Below, in pieces: positions 11,810-22,184 of a DNA stretch of 64,000 nt. The stretch's first letter is position 1; each line of letters begins with the position of its first letter. A program made the position numbers and the translations under genes. This stretch comes from Pyrus communis (taxonomy: Eukaryota > Streptophyta > Magnoliopsida > Rosales > Rosaceae). The notes beneath the pieces were generated by a model. That model searched no databases, was not told the origin of the DNA, and saw only the letters and a list, made by a program, of their open reading frames with translations. The stretch is taken from NCBI RefSeq assembly GCF_963583255.1, contig NC_084819.1, forward strand, positions 12,554,471-12,618,470, written 5' to 3'.

Positions 11810-13000
11810 GTGCACATGGGAAGAGGGCTCCTTTACATGTTTTAGGTACAAAGTTGCGAATATTTTAAGTTAGTCAACGATAATTTCTTTCAATAAAGTC
11901 GACAAAGGGGCACATCGGATGGGGCCTCCCTTCAAGTGCTTTACCTTTACATACAAAATTGCGAATTTTTTCAATCAGTTAATGAACAATTTCTTTTGAG
12001 AAATTTCCAAACACTTTCTATTGAGTATTTTTTTCTAATTCCAAAAGAAGATAAAAAACAAATGAGTTTCAGACTATAAAATCATGGAGAGATGACGATT
12101 GAGAATCCTCATATTTAGGATTATGGCTTACCTTCTATTGCGCTCAATGTCATTCATTTCGATTGTATTGATAATGGTTGCACTAGAGGTTTTTATTTTT
12201 AACAAATATCTTTTTTTTTCATAAAAAAAAAAATTCATGGAGGATTAAAAATATAGTTCTTTACTATTAGAGATTGTCTAAGATTTGGAATTGTCTTTTT
12301 CGATCATATGTGACAAATCAACCTATTGAGTTATTAATAGGTAACTATTAAAAGTTCAAGACCTATTTAGCTTGATTTTATCATTACACAATCATTACCA
12401 CTAGCAAGCAATTTAATCTCAACAAGGACTAAGCTACACAAACAATTCACCATAGCATCCAGGTGGCGCAATTATTAGTGCATCAATAGTTTAGAACTAG
12501 AGTTTCTATCCGTGCATTGCTACAGGATTGAAAATTATATGAAAGATTATGGAACTGCAATCTTCATAAACAATATTCGAGTCAAAAATTGATTTCCGAA
12601 CGCTAATGCAACCAATGCAATTTATTCACAACTTATAAATTAAGATTTTAATCCCGAGGTTTTTCACTGTACAAATATACATCACAAAACAATACTAAAC
12701 ACAATAGACTAGAAAATTTTGAGCCCCAAGGCTTTGAGATATAATTCACTGCCCTTCTGCAAAATAAGTTTTCAATTTGCAGATACAAAAACGGACGAAA
12801 ATGCGTTTGGCAAACTATTTTGTGAAAATAAACTCAGAAAACAAAAAACTCATAAAATAATTTTAGCCAAAGTTCTATAAAATATGAAGTTGATGTTTTC
12901 TTTGTTGTTCAAGAATAGATTCCAAAATAATAGAAAATAAAGATACACTATAAAAAAGTTTGAGTTTTAATAAAAAAATGTTATAACTACCTTCACCGTC
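11810..13000. other. Intergenic, AT-rich, no gene seen
   Basis: No coding frame, RNA gene or structured repeat is recognised here. A stretch near 12770-12960 has the look of MITE debris but without recognisable ends. Confidence 0.5.
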
Positions 13001-13002
13001 TC

Positions 13003-13760
13003 ACCGTTGAGGCCACCACCATTACAACTATAACCACCACCACCGCATTCTTCAACCCATTACCCTCACCATGCCCTCCACCACCTCCACAATCTTTGCC
13101 ACCATCATCCCTGCCACCTCTCAACCACCATTTTCACAACCATTGTTAACACAACCAATGGTGGAGCTAGAAATTTTTCACCGGATGGACTAGCTTAAAA
13201 ATTTAAATATATAAACAAAGAAACTTGATATCGTATTTTTCACATTACCAGCTAGCTTCAGAAATTTTTCACAAGGTGAGCCAAGAATTTTCGTTATTAA
13301 ACAAATACAGGTGAAAATTCAAACAAGTCCAAAATTGTACATGTACAAGAAGCGATGAGAAAAAATGATATAAGAAAAAGAGATTGTTTGTAAATGTATT
13401 ATATAATTAAACCGAAAGAATTCGGATTAGAGACTAAATATATGGTGGACTACATTCGAAAATTAATGAAAATTACATGCAAAATTTTATTTTTCACCAA
13501 AAGATTCCTGGGGCTGTAGCCTGCGGTAGCCCTTAATGTGGCTCCACCACTGAACACAACCATGATTTTTCACCATTGTAGGCATCGCACCACCACCACT
13601 ATGCCACCATTGCCCTATACTTTGTTGTTGTCCCCACCTAAATCCCACCATTACTAACACCTCTATTGTCGTTTGTCACCACTCACAACTACTACCAGTA
13701 CCACCACTCTAACCACCATTACTTCGTCTTGTCTCAACTACTATCTGTCACTATTACTAC
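13003..13760 (+). repeat. CCACCA-rich low-complexity sequence, interrupted by an insertion
   Basis: The + strand from 13003 to 13147 and from 13561 to 13760 is dominated by CCACCA/CACCAC triplet-like repeats. The two halves become one continuous tract if the element at 13156-13552 and one copy of its target duplication are removed. The small Thr-rich frame in it is not likely to be a gene. Confidence 0.6.
13148..13560. mobile_element. Non-autonomous hAT-like element, 397 bp, with perfect 8-bp duplication
   Basis: The element spans 13156-13552. Its ends CAATGGTGGAGC and (inverted) CAGTGGTGGAGC match at 11 of 12 positions. Identical AACACAAC octamers flank it at 13148-13155 and 13553-13560. 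There is no transposase. The 8-bp duplication supports hAT-type mobilisation; the CA(A/G)TGGTGG end is unlike that of the large hAT at 5884. Confidence 0.8.
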
Positions 13761-13772
13761 CAAAGACGAATT

Positions 13773-13780
13773 TATATATA

Positions 13781-13820
<40 letters not shown>
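13773..13820. repeat. (TA)n microsatellite
   Basis: An almost pure TA dinucleotide run, with one GC interruption (ATATGCATAT) near its start. Likely length-polymorphic. Confidence 0.9.
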
Positions 13821-13821
<1 letters not shown>

Positions 13822-14040
13822 CATTAAAGATGTTGGTCGTAGCGCATTTTCAATGTTTTCATTCTATTACATTATCTTCAAATTAAACTAGCAAACACAT
13901 TTTCACATTTTGAAAGTGCAAAATTCTATTTGTCATTATCCTTTTACCCAATTCTTCAAAAATCATTTGGTAATAATGTTACATGTGTCACAAATAGAGC
14001 ATAAGGAGTAAAATGAAATTTTATGTAAGGCACAACTCAT

Positions 14041-14605
14041 TCAGTGTGTAGATGTTGATGATGAAGTTGTTTGCTCTTTGAATTATGTGCTTCAGCCAGC
14101 AACGTTCTCCTACAACAATCCGCTGAAAACAAGAAACAATGAACTCATGGAGCAAACTCAAAATTAGTCACAGCAAGGTGAACTCATTTGCGGTATTCTA
14201 GAAGTGAACTCGTTTGCGGCGAGTCCCGCTTTTAAAATAATTGAAGGCGGTTTTGGTAAAAATATTTTTGGAACCAATACTTAGTAAAATTACAAGTGAG
14301 TCATGAAAAAACATTTTATTGTTTCGTGCAAAAAGCACATAATTATCTTCTTGCAAGAATTTTTTAAATGCTTTTGGAATATAAAAATATTTTCTCTAAA
14401 AAATTATTTTTAAAGCAGTTTCAAACAAAGCCCTACATTAATCAAGATATTGATTTTTTAATACTTCTTTGGTTATGGTTCTAGGATTTGGCTTTGCTTA
14501 TTGGGGGATTCTACAATGTTATTTTTTGGTTGACTACTTAAGGGGTTTAGAATGTGAAACAAAAATTATGGTTTTAGAATGAAACAAAAAAAATTAGTGA
14601 TTGGA
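14041..14605 (+). repeat. Upstream part of a duplicated PPR segment
   Basis: From about 14041 (GATGTTGATGATGAAGTTG) the sequence matches 18890-19430 with scattered substitutions, including a shared MITE relic (about 14225-14435 versus 19065-19275). The match breaks near 14605. From there the downstream sequence matches about 20848 onward, so about 1.4 kb present in the other copy is missing here. This is the promoter-side portion of a tandem duplication. Confidence 0.75.
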
Positions 14606-15380
14606 TAAGTACGTAGCAAAAGTGTTGTACCGAATGTTTTCAGTTATACCTCATTGATTCATGGGTTATGCAACATGAGACGCTGGGAAGAAGTGCTCCG
14701 TCTGTTTGAAGGAATGGTGGATGAAGGAGTCAGGCCAGATGTTGTCACCTATAACACTCTAATTTATGCATTGTGCCAATCAGGAAGGTTTGAAAAAGCC
14801 AAGAGCTTCTTGATTTGCATGCCTAACAGTGGAATTTCACGCGATGTATACACATATAATGTTCTTATCGGCCGTCTTTGCAAGGAAGAAAGAATTCAAG
14901 AAGCGCTTACTTTGTTTGAAAAGATGACAACGAATGGCCTAAAGCCTGATGTTGTCACTTTTAATTCCTTGATTTCTGCTTCGTGCAAGTCTGGTAACTG
15001 GGAGGAAGGTGTGAGGTTATTTAAAACCATGATTGGTTATGGATGCTTTATGCAATTCTGTACTGGATGCTTTATGCAAGGAAGGGAAGACAGCAGAGGC
15101 GCTGAATCTGGTGGACGACATGATTTGTAGAGAGGAAAAGCCTGATGCTGTGACTTACAACTCCTTAATTAATGGATTGTGCCGTACCAACCAATGGAGA
15201 GAAGCCACAAGGTTGTTTGACAAAATGTTATGCCATGGAATCTTACCTAATTGCATAACTTTGAAGATACTTTCTGGTGCTCTCTGCAATGGAGGGATGA
15301 CCGATGAGGTTCGCAAAGAATTTAAGGCGAGAATGGATGGAGCTTTGAAGATTTTTCCTAATGCTTCATGTGCAGAATAA
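14606..15380 (+). pseudogene. Truncated, frameshifted P-class PPR pseudogene
   Basis: The sequence encodes about seven PPR units nearly identical to those of the gene at 20069-22184 (for example NVFSYTSLIHGLCNMRRWEE near 14640). The N-terminal part is missing through an internal deletion relative to the intact copy, starting from a point equivalent to about 20848. A small rearrangement at 15035-15065, where a TGCTTTATGCAA phrase is duplicated, shifts the frame; the PPR reading resumes in another frame to the stop at 15380. Two repeats present in the 20-kb copy between RTSQWREATR and VGRGLLPD are also absent. It has no start codon in proper context and no transit peptide. PPR proteins of this class bind organelle RNA; this copy is very unlikely to work. 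Confidence 0.8.
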
Positions 15381-16913
15381 TACGCTACCTGGTTTGAAAT
15401 TTATATTAAAGAAGAGTGGTCATATATTAATGAATAGATTTCGGTGTGATGGGGTAATTCACTGGTTATGTTTTTCTTGTTTCTGTTACGTGCTCTTATG
15501 CTACAATGGAAACTCTTTTTCGTATAAGCTTAAACTCGTTCAGTTTTCAAATGCTCTGTAGCTAAGGATTAAATATTGGCCCCTCCGTAGTAATCTAAAA
15601 TTTTCTCATCCAAACGCAGTGTTGGGGTATGTTTGGGTAAGGAACTTCCAAATTCCAAGGAACTAAAGCATAGTGATGAAGAAATAGACTAAAATAAATA
15701 GAGAGGAGAAATGAGAAATGCACCACATGACCATTACAAAAAACAGACCGACTGGATACCGCATAATACAGCGATGATTGCTGAGCTGGTCCCCCCTCCC
15801 TCCCCCATCTAAGAATGCGCTTTCATTAGTCCAGAAGCTAACTTCATGTCCACCTTTGCAAGAAGAAAATCAATGTCATTACTAGCTTGCCAGGGTCCGG
15901 GAAACACAAGGGAGAGATGAGCGTTGAAGAATGTGAAGTTCCACGTCGGAAACCTGACCGAGTTAAATACAGTTTATACAAGAAAAGCTTTTGTGAAACA
16001 GATTTAAAAAAGGAAGGGTCGAGAACTTCTGGAACCAGACCAACGCGTTGACATTGTATAGAAACACACAGACGCGTGGCTCATGAACAGTGCTGGAGCA
16101 ATGAAGGACGAAATAATGAAGATGATCAATACATTCTCGATGGATAACGCTTTACCTTGAAGAAACTGCTCTCTACTGTGTATGTATGAATATCTGCAGT
16201 GTCGTGGGATTTGTAAAGGTTAGAAATTTGTTTAATGCAATCCGATTTGTACTTTGTTCACTTAGGTATGGTTATTGACTGATCTATCGAGCTTGAAATC
16301 AAGTCAATAAGGACCATGAATTCCCAACTCTAAATTTTTATGTAACTATTGTGTTTAAATTGAATAATTTTCTTTATCTCTCAATAACGTTTTGGCAATA
16401 TGAGTGTGAAATCAAGCCGTTTTGATAGGTATTGTGACTTCTACCTTCCACTTAAAGCTCCTTTTGGCCGGACGTATCTGACCTAGGTTTGTGTCAAAAG
16501 AAGTTAGTTTTGTTCTTGCTGTCCTTTATTCTACAAGTCGAAAGAAGTAAGTACTCCGAGAGACCAAGCTTACAATGTGAACTTTTTGTAACTATGGCAT
16601 TCCACCTTCCTTAGTATGATACTGTGTATGACTTTGCTTGTAATGAGCAATACATGCATGTACCGGTGTGTCTTTTTGCACGTGTGAAAAGAGGAGGATT
16701 AGCTTTACTGTAGTTGATGTATAAGTGACATCCTTTTTGTTCAAGGGATTCGACCAGCTGATAAAATTATAGAACTGACCTGGACCTTGATCTCCTGCGG
16801 AGTCCTGAGTAAGCGGCATCAGGTTAGTATGGTTCTCCTCCGCATTCTGATTCAAGAGCTTCTTCTTTAGCCCATTATTGTTTTTAATGTATACTGACGT
16901 AGTTCGAAAAAAC
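15381..16913. other. Intergenic, with a block shared with 22979-23071
   Basis: No gene is recognised. A block at about 15895-15960 (GAAACACAAG, then GTTGAAGAATGT and GTCGGAAACCTGACCGA) recurs at 22979-23071, downstream of the intact PPR gene. This suggests the PPR duplication once extended this far. A 120-codon minus-strand frame at 16592-16954 has no recognisable features. Confidence 0.45.
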
Positions 16914-17371
16914 ACTTCGTTATTCTTTTGATCTTGCATCCTTGCGTGCTTCAAATGTTGTGGAAATTTTCAGATCGACGGGCCGAGGGCCCACTCCAAC
17001 AACACCGATACTGTCCCCACTTAACCACCTGCACAATCCTCAGGTGTGGGGTTTTATCACAAAAGGCCTCGGTGTTAATTAGAGAGGGGTATTTCTATTT
17101 AAAGCACTCTTCTCTTCTCCCTCTGTCCGATGTGGGACTGGGACTTCGTTATTCTTTTGATCTTGCATCCTTGCGTGCTTCAAATGTTGTGGAAATTTTC
17201 AGGTCGACGGGCCGAGGGCCCACTCCAACAACACCGATACTGTCCCCACTTAACCACCTGCACAATCCTCAGGTGTGGGGTTTTATCACAAAAGGCCTCG
17301 GTGTTAATTAGAGAGGGGTATTTCTATTTAAAGCACTCTTCTCTTCTCCCTCTGTCCGATGTGGGACTGGG
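16914..17371. repeat. 229-bp tandem duplication: host flank plus partial LTR
   Basis: 16914-17142 is repeated as 17143-17371, differing by one base (CAGATC versus CAGGTC). Each unit starts with 45 bp of host sequence (ACTTCGTTATTCTTTTGATC...) followed by 184 bp of LTR. The junction GGG/ACTTCGTT carries no target duplication, so this is a local tandem duplication and not a new insertion. Confidence 0.9.
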
Positions 17372-17722
17372 GGTTCCAACACTCCCCCGCACGTGAGACC
17401 CCACTTATGGGTCACACGTGAATTTCCACACATCGGCAACCACGTGGAGCTTCAAATGTTGTGGAAATTTTCAGGTCGACGGGCCGAGGGCCCACTCCAA
17501 CAACACCGATACTGTCCCCACTTAACCACCTGCACAATCCTCAGGTGTGGGGTTTTATCACAAAAGGCCTCGGTGTTAATTAGAGAGGGGTATTTCTATT
17601 TAAAGCACTCTTCTCTTCTCCCTCTGTCCGATGTGGGACTGGGGGTTCCAACACTCCCCCGCACGTGAGACCCCACTTATGGGTCACACGTGAATTTCCA
17701 CACATCGGCAACCACGTGGAGC
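17179..17722. repeat. 272-bp tandem duplication: flank, LTR and TRIM internal sequence
   Basis: 17179-17450 is repeated as 17451-17722. The unit is TTCAAATGT (host flank, including the AATGT target duplication), a full 194-bp LTR and 69 bp of internal sequence ending CACGTGGAGC. The junction shares the dinucleotide GC with the flank. Together with the 229-bp event it explains three left-side LTRs in one insertion. Confidence 0.9.
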
Positions 17723-17855
17723 CATGTCGGGACTCACCCAATCACGCGGGGCCAATGGGGACCCACCCAAACACGTGGCATCTTTGGCCTATGTGGACAA
17801 TCACGCGGGGCCAATGGGGACCCACCCAATCACGTGGCAGTACGGGCCCGTCCCC

Positions 17856-17869
17856 TGGCTCTGATACCA
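17856..17869 (-). other. TRIM primer-binding site (tRNA-iMet)
   Basis: Read on the minus strand the sequence is TGGTATCAGAGCCA, the usual plant initiator tRNA-Met primer-binding site. It starts immediately after the end of the right-hand (5') LTR. This fixes the element's orientation. Confidence 0.9.
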
Positions 17870-18150
17870 TGTGGAAATTTTCAGGTCGACGGGCCGAGGG
17901 CCCACTCCAACAACACCGATACTGTCCCCACTTAACCACCTGCACAATCCTCAGGTGTGGGGTTTTATCACAAAAGGCCTCGGTGTTAATTAGAGAGGGG
18001 TATTTCTATTTAAAGCACTCTTCTCTTCTCCCTCTGTCCGATGTGGGACTGGGGGTTCCAACAAATGTAAAGATGTGGATGGTGCAGTGCGTATTTGCAA
18101 ATTAATGCCAAAACTAATTTGATGATTTAGTTTGTGTTTGGCTTTCAGAG

Positions 18151-18153
<3 letters not shown>

Positions 18154-18197
<44 letters not shown>

Positions 18198-18198
18198 G
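18154..18198. repeat. (CA)n(TA)n compound microsatellite
   Basis: About 14 CA repeats are followed directly by about 8 TA repeats. Likely length-variable. Confidence 0.9.
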
Positions 18199-18889
18199 TT
18201 TTATCACTCCAAATGGCCTGGGATATCCGAATTGAGCTTTTAGCCCAATATATGTGTCGCCACACGACTAGGTTTCTCCCCTAGATTTAACGCCACTAGT
18301 GCTGTCGAATACATCTTTTGTAATTGTATCTTTTCTTGCTACTTATATCCATGTGAGGTACTGTCCTTTGGATCAAAGTAATGTAGTTCTGTTCTTGCTC
18401 GGGCGGTCAAATTATACTTTGATTTTAAGGTAATCGATAACGAAGCTGAGCAGCTTAAGAGAAGGGATTTTAGTTGTATAGTTCTTTCAAACTGCATCGA
18501 TGACTTGTGCTTTCGGTAATCTCTGTTGTTTCTCCATAACAGTAATCCATTTGTCTGCTCTTATGAACTGGCACGGCCTATTGATTCAAGTCGGTTGATT
18601 TTACGAGGTATTATAGGTCTCTGCTGTGTTTATATACATTGGAACCCTCAGATGTTAGTGAGATTTGTTAGTCATGCATATGCATCTAACTTTTATCCGC
18701 AAATCTATCACGTACTGCAACTCCACCACCGTCGTCTCCATCGTGTCATCTGCTTCTGTCAAGGAAACCGAGATTCATACGCAGTCCTAGTCCCAGGCGT
18801 TTTAGCTTCTCTGTATGTAATTTCCTTTTGATTAGGAATCCTTCGCTGCATTAATAGTGTGCACAGCTGATTCAGTATGCGTGTTTAGA
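18199..18889. other. Intergenic, no gene recognised
   Basis: A 101-codon + strand frame at 18526-18831 shows no known motif or splice context and is probably accidental. Confidence 0.4.
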
Positions 18890-19430
18890 TGTTGATGATG
18901 AAGTTGTTTGCTCTTTGAATTATGTGCTTCAGCCAGCAACGTTCTCCTAGAACAATCTGCTGAAAACAAGAAACAATGAACTCATGGAGCAAACTCAAAA
19001 TTAGTCACAGCAAGGTGAACTCATTTGAGGAATTCTAGAAGCGAACTCGTTTGTGGCGAGTCCAGCTTTTAAAATAATTGAAAGCGATTTTGAGGAAAAT
19101 GTTTTTGGAACCAATACTTAGTAAAAATGCAAGTACGTTCTGAAAAACATTTTATTGCTTCGTGCAAGAAACACATAATTGTCTTCTTGCAAGAAATACT
19201 TAAGCACTTTTAGAATCTAAAAATAGTTTCTCTAAAAAGTCATTTTCAAAGCAATTTCAAACAAACTCTACATTGATCAAGATATTGGTTTTTTAAAACT
19301 TCTTTTTGGCTTTTGCTTATTGTAGGATTGTACAATGGTATTTTTTGGTTGACTACTTTTGGGGTTTATAATGTGAAACAAAAATTATAGTTTAAGAATG
19401 AAACAAAAAATTTAGTGATAGGACAAGTAC
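18890..19430 (+). repeat. Duplicated PPR upstream segment, intact copy
   Basis: This matches 14041-14605 and lies about 0.6-1.2 kb upstream of the PPR gene. It contains a MITE relic at about 19065-19275 (TTTTAAAATAATTGAAAGCG to CAATTTCAAACAAACTC) present in both copies, so the MITE inserted before the duplication. Confidence 0.7.
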
Positions 19431-20068
19431 ACATTAACTTTGTGGTTTTGTTTAAAAAATTTGATCCCTTAACATTATCTTAAGTCGTTAGTTTGACTCA
19501 ACAAAGTCATTAAAAAGTAACTTACATATATAAGTACTCAGAAATGCCTAATAGAAGAAGGGCAATTTAGGTATTATGAAAGTTTCACTTTTTTTGTCAT
19601 CGCATTTCATTTATGCTAGTCCTTTTGTCACATGTTTACGATAGCATTAGTAAGTTAAATGTTAGATTAACTTCCGATGAGATTCAAACTTGGCACAATA
19701 CATTTTCATCACTGTGACAAATGGTCACTTACTCATGCGCGTGAGGTAGTTTTATTTTGTATTTTTATTGTTTTTTTCTTTTTAATTAAGTTGTATTCCT
19801 TAAAAAAAAAAAAAAATAATAATAATAATAGAGCCGTATGTAAGAAGTTTTTAAAAACTTCACATTTTTAGTCTTATATAGATTATAACACTCCGTAAAT
19901 ACATGTTGCATATTTTATGTCATGAGCATAGAGGTGTTGTTTTTAAGAATACTGAATTAGGGTTTGAAACAAGAACCAATTGAAGTCAGTTTCTTTTCAA
20001 TTGCAGCTTGATTCCAGAGAAGGATTGAAATTCATGGGATTTCATGAACTGGGCTGAATCTGTGGAAG

Positions 20069-22184
20069 ATGAAGATAAAGGTGATAACCACGAGGCTTCC
20101 TAACTCAACAGGTAATCCTTCATTCATTTTTACCTTTCTGCACAAAAAAGATGGATTTCATTCCGCTGCTGGCAATGCTAATGCTACTAGTACAGATAGA
20201 TTTAATCAAACCCATTCGGAATCGGACAATTTGATTCAAACTCGATGCAAATCTGGAAAGATTAGGAAAGATTAGGAAAGATGAAGCATTCGGTTACTTC
20301 GATTCCATGATTCAAACCAAACCCTTGCCCTCTATTTGGACTTTTAATTGTTTGTTTGGGGCACTCTCCAAGATGAAGGAGTATTCTGCTGTGGTTTCTA
20401 TGTGTAAACAGTTGATGGGTTGCGCTCAATTCCGACCTGATGTCTGTACAATGAATATTGTTCTGAATTGCTTGTGCCGTCTGAACCGGGTGGACTTGGG
20501 TTTCTCTGTTTTAGCAACTACCCTTAAATATGGTCTTCAACCCGATGCTCATTCTGTAAGTATTTTACTTCACGGACTTTGCAAGTACAGTTCCTGGGAC
20601 GAGGCAATGGAGCTGTTCAAGTTAATAGAAGAGAAGGGATACACATGCAATGAAATCACTTATGCTACCATGATCAATGGACTATGCAAGGCTGGGAAAA
20701 CTTCTAAGGCACTCGAGATACTTATGAATATGTTGGAAGATGGAAGGTTCAAGCCCAAACAAGACTGCTACAATCCCATCATAGATAGATTGTGTAAGGA
20801 AAGACAAGTAGATGAGGCCTTGACCCTATTTCGAGATATGATCAGCAAAAGTGTTGTACCGGATATTATCACTTATAACACTTTGATTCATGGGTTATGC
20901 AACATGAGTCGCTGGGAAGAAGTGCTCTCTCTTTTTGAAGCAATGGAAGATCAAGGAGTCAGGCCAGATGTTTTAACCTACACCGCTTTAATTTACGCAT
21001 TGTGCCAATTGGGGAGGTTGGAAAAAGCCAAGAGCTTCTTGATTTGCATGCTTAACAGTGGAATTTCACCCAGTGTATACACATATAATGTTCTTATCAG
21101 CGGTCTTTGCAAGGAAGAAAGAATTCAAGAAGCACTTACTCTGTTTGAAAAGATGACAATGAGAGGCATAAAGCCTGATGTTGTCACTTTTAATTGCTTG
21201 ATTTCTGCTTCATGCAAGTCTGGTAACTGGGAGGAAGTTATGAGTTTATTTAAAACCATGATTGGTTATGGAGCCTTGCCTAATATTTTTACATATAATT
21301 CTGTACTGGATGCTTTATGCAAGGAAGGGAAGACAGCAGAGGCACTGAATCTTGTGGAAGAAATGATCCGTAGAGAGGAAAAGCCTAATGTTGTGACTTA
21401 CAACTCCTTAATTAATGGATTGTGCCGGACCAGCCAATGGAGAGAAGCTACAAGGGTGTTTAATAGAATGCTGGATGACGGTATTGCCCCAGATGTTATC
21501 ACTTACAACAGTTTAATCAATGGCATGTGCCGTACGGCTCAATGGGAAGAAGCCACAAGGTTGTTTGATGATATGGTAGGCCGGGGACTCACAAATGTTA
21601 GAACCTATAATAATATGATAAGTTCTCTTTGCAAGGAGGGGAAGACGAAAGAAGCCCTCAGTATGTTAGAGTTAATGACTCAAAGAGGTCTGGCACCTGA
21701 TGTTATCACTTATAACAGTTTAATCCATGGCATGTGCCGTACAGCTCAATGGGAAGAAGCCACAAGGTTGTCTGATGATATGGTAGGCCGGGGACTCTTG
21801 CCTGATACCGTTACTTTGGTAATACTTTTGGATGCTATCTGCAAAGGTGGGATGACAGAAGAGACTCACAAAATATTTGAGGCAACAATTGAATACGGTA
21901 TGAAACTCAGCACAATAACTTGCAGTATGCTGGTTAGTGCATATTGTTTGCAGAGCAGAATGGATAAGGCGAAGGTGGTCTTGAACTTAATGGTGATTAT
22001 GGGTTATGTGCCTGATATTGCTTCCTATAAAACCTTGGTCAACGGCTATATAAGCGTTAACAGAATCGGTGAAGCTTTGAGGCTTGTTAAAGAAATGATC
22101 CAAATAGGATTGAAGCCTGATCTGGAAATGCAACAAACATTGGGGCGTTTTCGCCGTAAAAGCCACGTTGGATTAGCAGGGTAA
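20069..22184 (+). CDS. P-class pentatricopeptide repeat protein, Rf-like; frame broken by a 10-bp duplication near the N-terminus
   Basis: The main open frame, 20307-22184 (625 aa), holds about 17 P-type PPR units of 35 residues (DIITYNTLIHGLCNMSRWEE and similar) from about residue 8 to 615. P-class PPR proteins bind organellar RNA in a sequence-specific way, and this repeat style resembles the Restorer-of-fertility-like group. Upstream, the frame from ATG 20069 encodes a Ser/Thr/Arg/Lys-rich, acid-poor N-terminus (MKIKVITTRLPNSTGNPSF) suited to a mitochondrial or plastid transit peptide. The two frames are separated only because ATTAGGAAAG is present twice in tandem (20261-20270, 20271-20280), giving a TAG at 20273-20275. 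With a single unit the frame would be continuous, about 701 codons. As it stands, translation from the internal ATG 20307 would give a protein without targeting. Units at 21489-21595 and 21698-21795 are nearly identical, indicating a recent internal duplication. No intron is seen. Confidence 0.85.
20261..20280 (+). repeat. Perfect 10-bp tandem duplication causing a frameshift in the PPR gene
   Basis: ATTAGGAAAG occurs twice in a row. The first unit continues the frame from ATG 20069; the second introduces a TAG codon. Ten is not a multiple of three, and the PPR reading resumes at 20283 in the shifted frame. Confidence 0.85.

Larger units (their letters stand above)
16954..18068 (-). mobile_element. 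TRIM retrotransposon with a multiplied LTR, flanked by AATGT duplications
   Basis: The LTR is 194 bp, TG...CA, and reads on the minus strand as TGTTGGAACCCCCAGTCC to GAAAATTTCCACA. Four copies lie at 16959-17142 (last 10 bp missing), 17188-17381, 17460-17653 and 17870-18063. The internal region, 17654-17869, has a primer-binding site complementary to initiator tRNA-Met directly next to the right LTR and a purine-rich tract next to LTR copy three. It has no coding frame, as expected for a terminal-repeat-in-miniature element. The outermost LTRs are flanked by identical AATGT 5-mers (16954-16958, 18064-18068), so the whole array descends from one insertion. Orientation is minus: the 5' LTR is on the right. 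The LTR carries none of the 5S-like sequence of Cassandra. Confidence 0.9.

Noticed and set aside
16959..18063. Cassandra-type TRIM
   Set aside because: No 5S rRNA-like internal promoter sequence is present in the LTR, so only the general TRIM call is kept.
16928..18105. Several + strand frames of 80-146 residues repeating RAEGPLQQHRYCPHLTTC
   Set aside because: They are translations of the TRIM LTR copies in sense opposite to the element; repetition comes from the LTRs, not from a repeat protein.
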